NCBI GenBank assembly: GCA_949448405.1
Contig: CASTFX010000076.1
Coordinates: 1 to 6,217, forward strand
DNA length: 6,217 bases
Direction of reading: 5' to 3'
Origin: an uncultured Clostridia bacterium
GTDB taxonomy: Bacteria > Bacillota > Clostridia > TANB77 > CAG-508
Shown: positions 1 to 5,425 of the stretch, one piece after another
Position numbering within the stretch: the stretch's first letter is position 1
How the letters are laid out: each line of letters starts with the position of its first letter
Notes under the pieces: generated by a model
Database searches by the model: none
Seen by the model: the letters and a program-made list of their open reading frames with translations, nothing else
Told to the model about the DNA's origin: nothing
Made by a program: the position numbers and the translations under genes

Positions 1-1287
1 GCACAAGGAACAAGTACAATTACAGCATACACATATGACAAAGCAGGAAATAAAAGAGCATCAGCAGCAAAAACGATAAAAATAGATACAAGTAACCCAA
101 ATACAGCAACAACGGCTTATGTAGCACATGACACAAGTTCGATAACAGTAAGAACAACAGCACAAGACACAATTTCAGGACTAGCTAAAGTAGAATATCA
201 ATACAGCACAGATGGAACGAGTTACACAACAAAAACAACAAGTACATATACAGGAACAACAGCAGCCACAACAAACAACTCATATAAATACACAGGGCTA
301 AAAGATGGAACAAAATACTGGCTAAGAGTAAAAGTAACAGACATGGCAGGAAGAGCAATTGAAGGTGCAGCAATAACACAAACAACAGATAAGTTAGGAG
401 TAAGTACAGACCAATTAAAAGTAGGAGATTATGTAGATTATCAACCAGCTTCAAATCCAACAACATACAGCACAACTCAAGGCGGAGCAGAAAGAAGTGG
501 AAATGGAGACCAAACAATAACAAAAAGTACAAGCTTAAGATGGAGAGTAATGAATGCAGAAGGAGATAAAGTAACATTAATATCAGAAACAATACCAAGT
601 GGAAATTTAACATTAAAAGGAGCAGATGGATATAATAATGGAGTAAAACTATTAAATGATGCATGTAAAACATTATATTCAAATAGTGGTTTAGGAGCAA
701 CAGGAAGAAATGCAAATGTAGAAGATATAAATGGATTAATGGGAGTAACACCATCCACATCATTGAATAGTGAATATGGAAAAGTATATACAGTAGCTAG
801 TAGATATTATCCATATATATTTGCAGATGAAAAAACAGGATATGTAGATACAAAGTATGGAACACTACTAGGACCATCAAATCAAACAAAATGGTATAGT
901 GGATATGCGCAAGCAAGCACATTAAAAGGAGAGTGGACATATTATAACTATACACTAAGCAGTTATAAAGCAACTTCTACAGTACAGCATGCGCTAACGA
1001 CAGGACAACCAAATAGCACAGGCTCAACTTCACATACCACATACTGGCTTGCTTCGCGCTGTATCGATTACGGACTTAGTCCTCGTGGTGATACTACCTT
1101 CGTTTTTCGCCAATTCTGTGTGAGCGGTGGTACCATGACTGCCATCAATTTGTATCTGTCTTACGATTCCTGGAACAATCCTAGCTATTTAGTTCGCCCT
1201 TGTGTTGAGATTGACCTATCTAAAGCAAATATAGGAATCACAGGTACAGGAACAAATACCGACCCATACAGCATCACTGCAAGATAA
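1..1287 (+). CDS. Large surface protein, C-terminal part: Ig/FN3-like repeat plus DUF6273-like lectin-fold domain (5' partial)
   Basis: The frame is open from the first base, so the gene begins upstream; 428 residues are visible before the TAA at 1285-1287. Residues about 30-130 form a Thr/Ser-rich beta domain of the bacterial Ig/fibronectin-III kind (YQYSTDG, YTGLKDGTKYWLRVKVTD). The linker DKAGNK near residue 13 is echoed by DMAGRA near 114, so at least two tandem repeats exist. Residues about 131-428 resemble the DUF6273 domain: an opening LKVGDYVDY, then RWRVMN, and near the end YWLASR (352-357) and LVRPCVEIDL (397-406), as in formylglycine-enzyme/C-type-lectin-like folds. No sortase motif or C-terminal anchor is present, so attachment must come from the missing N-terminus. 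Codons are A-ending except in the last part, which switches sharply (see the separate entry). Role is probably extracellular ligand binding (inference); the domain call is from memory of the family. Confidence 0.8.
   Translation, partial: AQGTSTITAYTYDKAGNKRASAAKTIKIDTSNPNTATTAYVAHDTSSITVRTTAQDTISGLAKVEYQYSTDGTSYTTKTTSTYTGTTAATTNNSYKYTGLKDGTKYWLRVKVTDMAGRAIEGAAITQTTDKLGVSTDQLKVGDYVDYQPASNPTTYSTTQGGAERSGNGDQTITKSTSLRWRVMNAEGDKVTLISETIPSGNLTLKGADGYNNGVKLLNDACKTLYSNSGLGATGRNANVEDINGLMGVTPSTSLNSEYGKVYTVASRYYPYIFADEKTGYVDTKYGTLLGPSNQTKWYSGYAQASTLKGEWTYYNYTLSSYKATSTVQHALTTGQPNSTGSTSHTTYWLASRCIDYGLSPRGDTTFVFRQFCVSGGTMTAINLYLSYDSWNNPSYLVRPCVEIDLSKANIGITGTGTNTDPYSITAR
1033..1221 (+). other. Putative DGR variable region within the lectin-like domain
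   Basis: Within one uninterrupted frame the composition jumps to about half G+C over 1021-1140 by hand count, against about a quarter at 781-840. Nearly every codon ends in C or T (tgt atc gat tac, cct cgt ggt gat), whereas flanking codons end in A. The encoded stretch (residues about 345-407) starts with the conserved YWLASR and ends with the conserved VRP, and lies close to the C-terminus. This is where DGR-targeted lectin-fold proteins carry their variable region, and NNY codons are expected when AAY-rich template codons are adenine-mutagenised. No template copy or reverse transcriptase is visible here, so the assignment is an inference. A recombined segment from a higher-GC relative is the main alternative. 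Confidence 0.5.
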
Positions 1288-1311
1288 GTGTAAGAAATAA
1301 GATAAACAGGT

Positions 1312-1339
1312 GTAGGGGCAACCATTGGTTGTCCGCTAC
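1312..1339. repeat. REP-like palindromic hairpin
   Basis: A 12-bp stem with a 3-nt ATT loop: GTAGGGGCAACC (1312-1323) pairs with GGTTGTCC (1327-1334) and CTAC (1336-1339). There is one G-T wobble and one bulged G at 1335. It lies 24 bases after the surface-protein stop and has no T-tract, so it is not the terminator. GTAGGGGC-type palindromes recur between genes in many clostridial genomes, so this is probably one copy of such a family. A role near a DGR target is possible but unproven. Confidence 0.55.
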
Positions 1340-1370
1340 TCCAAAGACTCACTAAAATAAATAAAAATAA

Positions 1371-1419
1371 AAAATCCTTAATCAAATTCCAATTTTAAGA
1401 TAAGATTAAGGATTTTTTT
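1371..1419 (+). terminator. Intrinsic terminator of the surface-protein gene
   Basis: A perfect 13-bp stem, AAAATCCTTAATC (1371-1383) with GATTAAGGATTTT (1404-1416), encloses a 20-nt loop. The T-run continues to 1419. It ends the transcript of the upstream surface protein. Confidence 0.85.
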
Positions 1420-1437
1420 GCAGTATATGACCAATAT

Positions 1438-1466
1438 TTGAACTGGAAATTAAATAATGATACAAT
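1438..1466 (+). promoter_or_regulatory. Distal sigma-A-type promoter for the coiled-coil gene
   Basis: TTGAAC (1438-1443), a 17-nt spacer and TACAAT (1461-1466), with an extended -10 TG at 1459-1460 wherever the TGATACAAT string is read. It sits just after the terminator and points toward the gene at 1551. Confidence 0.4.
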
Positions 1467-1488
1467 TCTGAACAGCAATAAAAACAAA

Positions 1489-1517
1489 TTGCAAATTCAC
1501 ACTGTATGTGATACAAT
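1489..1517 (+). promoter_or_regulatory. Proximal sigma-A-type promoter for the coiled-coil gene
   Basis: TTGCAA (1489-1494), 17-nt spacer, TACAAT (1512-1517) within the extended -10 string TGATACAAT. It lies exactly 51 bp downstream of a similar promoter with the same extended -10. The predicted start near 1524 gives a leader of about 27 nt carrying the ribosome binding site. Confidence 0.5.
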
Positions 1518-1550
1518 CCAAATATCTTAAAATGAAAGGAGGGAAACTGT

Positions 1551-1877
1551 ATGAGTGAAGATAGAATAATAGAAGCTGTTGAAAAAATACTTGAAAAGGA
1601 AATTGGCAAAATAGGAGAAAGAATTGACAAGTTTGAAGAAGAAACTAGAACTAATTTTGGATTAGTAAATGGAAGAATTGACAAATTTGAGGACGAAACA
1701 AGAACTAACTTTGTATCAATGAGCAAAATGATTATGAATACAAATGAAAGAATAACAGATTTAGACAAGAAAATGGAAAAAGGATTTGAAAATACATATA
1801 AAGCTATAGGAACTGCAATGAATTCAATGATTGAATCAATAGACAAAAATTATGTCAAAATCAAAGATGTTAGTTAA
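1551..1877 (+). CDS. Small acidic coiled-coil protein with 18-residue repeat
   Basis: A 108-aa protein of unrecognised family. AAAGGAGGG at 1535-1543, 7 nt before the ATG, supports the start. The whole chain reads as amphipathic helix, rich in Glu, Lys, Asp and Ile. A near-perfect 18-residue unit occurs twice in tandem: RIDKFEEETRTNF at 24-36 and RIDKFEDETRTNF at 42-54. A weaker third echo (RITDLDKKMEKGFENT) begins at residue 67. Eighteen residues is five turns of an undistorted alpha-helix, which suggests a straight multimeric bundle more than a classical heptad coil. There is no signal peptide, TM segment or catalytic motif. It has its own promoters and terminator, so it is monocistronic. 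A scaffold or oligomerisation role is conceivable, but no function can be assigned. Confidence 0.75.
   Translation: MSEDRIIEAVEKILEKEIGKIGERIDKFEEETRTNFGLVNGRIDKFEDETRTNFVSMSKMIMNTNERITDLDKKMEKGFENTYKAIGTAMNSMIESIDKNYVKIKDVS
1620..1727 (+). repeat. Tandem 54-bp coding repeat (two copies)
   Basis: Copies at 1620-1673 and 1674-1727 encode RIDKF-E-(E/D)-ETRTNF plus a five-residue divergent tail. Third-base differences (aag/aaa, gaa/gag, act/aca) show the duplication is not brand new and that the protein repeat has been kept by selection. Confidence 0.75.
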
Positions 1878-1937
1878 TTTCTAAAATTTTTATTCTAAGC
1901 AAAGTTTCTTTTGCAATGGGGGAAAAGAAAAAGGAAG

Positions 1938-1986
1938 TGCCTTATAAATAAGCGCCAAAGATGACGTTTATCTATAAGGCATTTTT
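1938..1986 (+). terminator. Intrinsic terminator after the coiled-coil gene
   Basis: TGCCTTATA (1938-1946) pairs with TATAAGGCA (1973-1981), followed by five T (1982-1986). Pairing extends inward (AATA with TATC/T, one mismatch) toward AAGCGCC/GACGTTT, making a long arm. It separates the coiled-coil gene from the spore genes. Confidence 0.75.
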
Positions 1987-2013
1987 CTATGCTAAAAATA
2001 GTAGTACAAAGAA

Positions 2014-2039
2014 ACATTAAAACAAAAAACACATACAAT
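2014..2039 (+). promoter_or_regulatory. Possible sporulation (sigma-E-like) promoter
   Basis: CATACAAT at 2032-2039 matches the sigma-E -10 consensus, and ACATT at 2014-2018 lies 13 nt upstream as a weak -35. Control by sigma-E would fit the B. subtilis cwlJ and gerQ genes. The drawback is that the start would fall near 2045, at the edge of the ribosome binding site, leaving a leader of only about a dozen bases. Confidence 0.25.
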
Positions 2040-2057
2040 AAAACAGGAGGAGTAATT

Positions 2058-2504
2058 ATGGCTTTTTCTGATAGAGAACTAATAGCAAGAATTGTTCAAT
2101 GTGAAGCAGGAGGAGAAGGAGAAAATGGAATGAAAGCAGTTGCTTCTGTAGTAATGAATAGGGTAAATGTCTCAAATGGAGAATATGCAAGAATTTCACA
2201 AGGTGGTAGTATTAGAAATATCATATTTCAGCAAGGTCAATTTGATTGCGCAGTGGAAGAACTTTTTGGAAAGTATAATCCACAAAATATTTATAATATG
2301 ACCCCAACAGATATTCATTATAATATAGCGGACTGGGTAATTGCAGGAAATAGACTAAACGAAGTTGGAGAATGTTTATGGTATTTAAACCCATTTAGAC
2401 CTAATTGTGGGAGCACATTTCCATACAATGGTTCAGGAACATTTCATACAAGATTAGGCGAACATTGCTTTTATAGGCCAACTGCATCTTATTCAAATAC
2501 TTAA
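2058..2504 (+). CDS. cwlJ: Spore cortex-lytic / cell wall hydrolase, CwlJ type (SleB family, Hydrolase_2)
   Basis: The ATG at 2058 is preceded by AGGAGGAG (2045-2052) with 5-nt spacing. An in-frame ATG at 1989 overlaps the upstream terminator and has no ribosome binding site, so it is rejected. The product is 148 aa, the usual size of CwlJ, with no signal peptide. The SleB/CwlJ fold is seen from LIARIVQCEAGGEGENGMKAVASVVMNRV (residues 8-36). Glu16 of CEAGGEG corresponds to the catalytic Glu of the family's EARGE motif. IIFQQGQFDC is the family's 'GQF' motif, and a C-terminal GEHCFYR matches the usual G-(N/D)-H-x-FY ending. CwlJ proteins degrade the muramic-lactam-containing cortex peptidoglycan at germination and sit in the spore coat. 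Seventeen bases downstream lies a GerQ-like gene, matching the functional pairing in Bacillus, where GerQ is needed for CwlJ localisation. Confidence 0.85.
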   Translation: MAFSDRELIARIVQCEAGGEGENGMKAVASVVMNRVNVSNGEYARISQGGSIRNIIFQQGQFDCAVEELFGKYNPQNIYNMTPTDIHYNIADWVIAGNRLNEVGECLWYLNPFRPNCGSTFPYNGSGTFHTRLGEHCFYRPTASYSNT

Positions 2505-2521
2505 ATTTAAAGGAGAGTTTT

Positions 2522-2860
2522 ATGGAAGAGGATAAAATTTCAAACAAAAGACAAATGGAAAATCAAGTAACCACTAATTCAAATTCACCAGAGATTTTAA
2601 CTAATAATATATATACACCAGCTTTTCTAAGACAACAAATTGGAAAACTAGTCAGAGTAGAATTTTTAATAGGTACAAATAATATAGTAGACAGAATAGG
2701 AATTTTGCAAGATGTAGGTGCGAGCTATATCTTATTAAGAGCATTAGAAAGTAATACTACGATTTATGCAGATATTTATTCAATTAAATTTGTAACAATA
2801 TCTAATTCAGTTCCTACAATTAATCAAAGTTATGGATTGTACAATAATTCAATGTTTTAA
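2522..2860 (+). CDS. gerQ: GerQ-like spore coat protein
   Basis: A 112-aa protein starting 17 nt after the cwlJ stop, with AAAGGAG at 2509-2515. The first 30 or so residues are polar and Asn/Ser-rich. Residues about 31-95 carry the GerQ pattern: YTPAFLRQQIGKLVRVEF, then RIGILQDVGASYILLRALES, then IYADIYSIKFVTI. This corresponds to B. subtilis GerQ Y-x-E-x-ILR-x-N-x-GK..., the (F/R)-x-GI-x-E/Q-x-G-(R/A) stretch and YLDYVTF. GerQ is a coat protein that becomes cross-linked and is required for CwlJ to reach the spore surface. The operon with cwlJ strengthens the call; sequence identity alone looks low. The short sheet-rich domain resembles an Sm-like barrel, but that is only an impression. Confidence 0.65.
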   Translation: MEEDKISNKRQMENQVTTNSNSPEILTNNIYTPAFLRQQIGKLVRVEFLIGTNNIVDRIGILQDVGASYILLRALESNTTIYADIYSIKFVTISNSVPTINQSYGLYNNSMF

Positions 2861-2885
2861 ATCTTAATACTATCCTCATATCTCA

Positions 2886-2914
2886 TTGACAATAGAAAGT
2901 TTGTAGTATATAAT
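2886..2914 (+). promoter_or_regulatory. Perfect-consensus sigma-A promoter
   Basis: TTGACA (2886-2891), a 17-nt spacer and TATAAT (2909-2914): all 12 consensus positions match. Predicted start near 2921, giving a leader of about 23 nt to the ATG at 2944. It implies strong vegetative expression of the small gene downstream, unlike the spore genes just upstream. Confidence 0.85.
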
Positions 2915-2943
2915 TTAGGTAGTTTAAACGTAGGAGAAAATAT

Positions 2944-3255
2944 ATGAAAAAGAACATAAGAGGAATAAGGAAGATAGAAAATAAAATAAAATATATAAAG
3001 AAAAAAGAAATAGAAAAAACATGTGAAGTAATAAAACAAGAAATAGAAGAAGATAAATCAAAATTTAGACTAGTAAGTCCGTCAAAAAAGGTACATAAAA
3101 AGGAAAAAATCAAGCAAAAAGAAGTACCAAAAATACAGGAAAATACAGAATGCTTTCAGCTTGTTGTAATAGAAAATATTCCATGGTATAAAAGAGCTTT
3201 AAAAGCAATTGGCAAATTTTTAGGAAAACAAGTATTAGTAAAAAGTGGTAGATAA
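2944..3255 (+). CDS. Hypothetical lysine-rich small protein
   Basis: A 103-aa protein whose family I do not recognise. TAGGAG at 2931-2936 lies 7 nt before the ATG. Lys makes up about a quarter of the residues (25 of 103). Residues 1-40 look like a charged helix (KIENKIKYIKKKEIEKTCEVIKQEIEEDK), 41-66 are a basic, probably unstructured linker, and 69-103 contain a hydrophobic strand (CFQLVVIENIP) and an amphipathic helix (WYKRALKAIGKFLGKQVL). No signal peptide or full TM helix is seen. The basic character would suit nucleic acid, ribosome or membrane-surface binding, but this is speculation. It is a stand-alone unit with a consensus promoter and a terminator that begins inside its last codons. 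It sits directly upstream of the htrA-like gene but is separated from it by that terminator. Confidence 0.7.
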   Translation: MKKNIRGIRKIENKIKYIKKKEIEKTCEVIKQEIEEDKSKFRLVSPSKKVHKKEKIKQKEVPKIQENTECFQLVVIENIPWYKRALKAIGKFLGKQVLVKSGR

Positions 3256-3270
3256 ATCTACTGCTTTTTT
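3241..3270 (+). terminator. Intrinsic terminator overlapping the end of the lysine-rich gene
   Basis: AAAAGTGGTAGA (3241-3252) pairs along all 12 bases, with two G-T wobbles, with TCTACTGCTTTT (3257-3268). T continues to 3270. The four-base loop TAAA contains the stop codon (3253-3255), so the left arm encodes the last four residues of the protein. Confidence 0.8.
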
Positions 3271-3324
3271 CGTATACAATTATATGTCTTAGGGAATAAT
3301 CATAAGTAGTAAAAAACGAAAAGA

Positions 3325-4458
3325 GTGAAAGATTTGAAAGACTATGTAATAAGAGAAAGTAAGAGTCATTTATTAAGTAAATTAGTTCTTCTAGTAATAG
3401 CAATATTTATTATTTCAACTATAAGTATAGTATTGTATGACATGTACATAGATATAGAAGTAGAAGAAGAAAAATATACAGCAGAAAAAGTTTCAAAAGA
3501 AATCAGTATAAAAAATACAGAAGATGTAAGTGCAATGCTAGAAAATGTATCAAAAAGTGTTGTTCGGAATATCAAAAATCGAAGTAAATGATACTTCAAT
3601 ATTTAGTCTAGGTTCTGAAAAGACTTTATCTTTAGGAAGCGGAATTGTAATATCAGAAGACGGATATATATTAACAAATGAACATGTAAGTGGGGCAAAA
3701 TACAGTAAATGCTATGTAACATTAGAAAATCGGAGAAGAATACCAAGGAAGAGTTATATGGGGAGATAAAGACATAGATTTAAGCATAGTAAAGATTGAT
3801 AAGCTTCGGGCTAATTCCAGCAAAACTTGGAGATTCAGATAAAATAAGAATAGGTAAAAAAGTGTATGCGATAGGAAATCCAATAGGTATAGAATTTAGA
3901 AGAACAGTAACTTCCGGAATAATAAGTGCGGTAGATAGGACAATAAAAATAGGAGAAGATGAACAAGCAGCCTATATGGAAGAGCTAATACAAACAGACG
4001 CAGGAATAAACAATGGAAATAGTGGAGGACCACTAATAAATGAAGATGGAGAAGTAATTGGGATAAATTCAGTAAAAATCGAAGAAGCAGAAGGAATAGG
4101 ATTTGCAACACCAATAAATATAGTTAAGCCAATAATACAAAAGTTATTAGAAAATGGAGAGTTTAAAGAAGCTTCAATCGGAATATATGCATATGATAAA
4201 GAAGTAATACAATATTTAGATGGGAATTTAAAGTTCGACACAGGAATATATGTAGTATCAATAAATAAAATAGGAGCTGCATATGGAAAAGGACTACTTA
4301 CAGGAGATATAATATCAGAAATAGATGGGGTTCCATTAAATAAAATGAATGATCTTAGAAGATATATTTACACAAAAGAAGTTGGTGATGAAGTTGTTCT
4401 AAAAGTAATTAGAAGTGGGAAGGAAATAGATATTGGTATAAAGTTAGGAAGTAAGTAA
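3325..4458 (+). CDS. htrA: Membrane-anchored HtrA/DegP-type serine protease with PDZ domain; three +1 frame breaks, all at CGG
   Basis: Read with the C at 3565, 3731 and 3807 skipped, the gene gives 376 aa with no other defect. Segments are 3325-3564, 3566-3730, 3732-3806 and 3808-4458. Residues about 16-42 form one TM helix (LLSKLVLLVIAIFIISTISIVLY), placing the protease outside the membrane. The trypsin-like domain has His120 (ILTNEHV), Asp151 (DIDLSIVKI) and Ser232 (NNGNSGGPL), plus AIGNPIG and TSGIISAVDR motifs typical of HtrA. A PDZ domain fills about 285-376 (GIYVVSINKIGAAYGKGLLTGDIISEIDG). The family performs envelope protein quality control. The GTG start at 3325 has no clear ribosome binding site, and in-frame stops lie just upstream. 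Without shifting, translation ends at 3589-3591. This is either recoded or a pseudogene: the intact triad, the identical form of every break and the absence of other lesions favour recoding, while a standard pipeline would call it frameshifted. Confidence 0.8.
3565..3567 (+). other. Frame break 1: in-frame CGG, +1 shift needed
   Basis: Context GTT CGG AAT in the incoming frame. Skipping C3565 gives GTT GGA ATA, that is SVV-G-I, the conserved start of the HtrA protease core. Unshifted reading meets TGA at 3589-3591. Confidence 0.75.
3731..3733 (+). other. Frame break 2: in-frame CGG, +1 shift needed
   Basis: Context AAT CGG AGA. Skipping C3731 gives AAT GGA GAA, that is LEN-G-EEYQGRVIWGDKDIDLSIVKI, the usual HtrA strand leading to the catalytic Asp. 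Unshifted reading stops at TAA 3767-3769. Confidence 0.75.
3807..3809 (+). other. Frame break 3: in-frame CGG, +1 shift needed
   Basis: Context CTT CGG GCT. Skipping C3807 gives CTT GGG CTA, that is KL-G-LIPAKLGDSDKIRIG, matching the HtrA 'LP-A-LGDS' region. Unshifted reading stops at TAA 3840-3842. Confidence 0.75.
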
Positions 4459-4467
4459 AGATTAAAT

Positions 4468-4505
4468 AAAATAGATATATAAATTAAATTATATATCTAT
4501 TTTTT
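4468..4505. terminator. Intrinsic terminator between convergent htrA-like and OPRT-like genes
   Basis: A perfect 15-bp A/T-rich stem (4468-4482 with 4489-4503), 6-nt loop ATTAAA, and T-run to 4505. The left arm begins with AAAA preceded by TAAAT, so the minus strand also reads a T-rich tail. It can plausibly terminate both convergent genes. Confidence 0.75.
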
Positions 4506-4524
4506 ATCTATATTACTTTTACAA

Positions 4525-5385
4525 TTATGACTTTAATCCGTATAAATCTCCCTCTATACAAAGTCTAGCTCTAACAATTGTTTTCTCATCAGATTTTAAA
4601 GCATTTTCTAAAAATTCAGGATGATCTATCAAAAACTTTTTCATTGTTCCATCAGGATCTTCATAGAATTTATTAAGCATTGCACTTTGTTCTTCTGAAA
4701 TTATTCCTAAATCTAGAGCTTTCTTAAACATATCAGGTGCAATTTGTACTAAAGAATAAGCGTCTATACCAAGTGATTTTAATCTATCATTTCCACCTTG
4801 CATTCTATCAACAACAACAACACTCCATACTATTTCAGCACCAAGAGATTGAACAGCTGGTATCCAAGCGCGTACATAGCTAGAAGCGGCTGTAACTAAG
4901 TCTGCTACATGTAGAACTTTTTTGCCATTTAAATCAGATTTTACAAAAGTTTCCTCAAAATCAGGAGTACTTACAACTGTTGATAAATCTTTAAAAACAG
5001 TAATATGAGGTTTACCTAAAAGATAAGCAACTATATTAGAAAAGAACCAATCTCTTCTTTCTCCTCCAGAAACATAATCGATTTCATCAATATTCATATG
5101 TGATTTTATAAAAGAAACCATTTCATCAATAACTTCTTTATAAATATTATTACTATTATATTGACTAAGTGTTTTATCTAAAACTTTCTTTGGTAACTCA
5201 AGCTTATTATCCTTTTCTAAATCAATAAAACTTAAAAATTCAACAGCACTTTCTTCGCTTCCGTAAAGAAAATGTGTATTAATAAAGTAAGGTCCTATTT
5301 TTCCAGAAGTATACCAGAATGGCTTATTATTAGGACAAACTTTAAATGCATTTGTTTGAAATAAATATGAAACTAAATTACTCAT
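4525..5385 (-). CDS. Orotate phosphoribosyltransferase-like protein (PRTase fold)
   Basis: A 286-aa protein. AAGGAGG (minus strand, 5398-5392) lies 6 nt before the ATG. The N-terminus NAFKVCPNNKPFWYTSGKIGPYFINTHFLYG (residues 12-42) resembles the OPRT opening 'GALK-G-F-L-SG--SPYY'. SGGERRDWFFSNIVAYLLGKPHITVFKD (106-133) matches the 'GGERRG--FA' segment. LNGKKVLHVADLVTAASSYVRAW (152-174) is the PRPP-binding loop, and VVVVDRMQGG (189-198) is the typical OPRT 'VDR-QGG'. The enzyme joins orotate to PRPP to make OMP in UMP synthesis. Two features differ from classical PyrE: it is about 70 residues longer, and the loop reads VADLVTAAS rather than VDDVITTGG. Divergent neighbour pyrC supports a pyrimidine role. 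It may be a distinct clostridial OPRT branch or a PRTase-fold regulator. Confidence 0.7.
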   Translation of the reverse strand: MSNLVSYLFQTNAFKVCPNNKPFWYTSGKIGPYFINTHFLYGSEESAVEFLSFIDLEKDNKLELPKKVLDKTLSQYNSNNIYKEVIDEMVSFIKSHMNIDEIDYVSGGERRDWFFSNIVAYLLGKPHITVFKDLSTVVSTPDFEETFVKSDLNGKKVLHVADLVTAASSYVRAWIPAVQSLGAEIVWSVVVVDRMQGGNDRLKSLGIDAYSLVQIAPDMFKKALDLGIISEEQSAMLNKFYEDPDGTMKKFLIDHPEFLENALKSDEKTIVRARLCIEGDLYGLKS

Positions 5386-5425
5386 ATTTAACCTCCTTAT
5401 ACTTATATATCATAATAGATTTATA

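Noticed and set aside
185..763. Leu-rich 192-codon open frame on the minus strand, and a shorter one at 477-758
   Set aside because: Antisense to the ACA/GCA-rich surface-protein gene; the Leu/His-rich composition is a by-product of A-ending codons and no ribosome binding site is present.
1406..1846. 146-codon minus-strand frame with an internal repeat
   Set aside because: The repeat is the mirror of the coiled-coil gene's 54-bp duplication; it runs through the tandem promoters and lacks a ribosome binding site.
1551..1877. Coiled-coil protein as the DGR accessory protein Avd
   Set aside because: Avd is a basic four-helix bundle next to the reverse transcriptase; this chain is Glu-rich with an 18-residue repeat, has its own promoters, and no reverse transcriptase is nearby.
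1878..1937. Additional regulatory RNA before the terminator
   Set aside because: Only a weak GCAAA/TTTGC stem and a purine run are present; no recognisable riboswitch or small-RNA pattern.
1989..2057. Upstream ATG extending cwlJ by 23 residues
   Set aside because: It directly follows the terminator T-run, has no Shine-Dalgarno, and the extra residues do not match the family; the ATG at 2058 has a strong site.
3271..3324. Promoter for the htrA-like gene
   Set aside because: TATACAAT at 3274-3281 could be a -10, but the matching -35 would lie in the terminator and shows no TTGACA likeness; no confident site.
3325..3591. Separate 88-residue membrane protein
   Set aside because: It is the TM and linker part of the HtrA protein; the sequence after residue 80 in this frame is nonsense and the next frame continues with HtrA core sequence.
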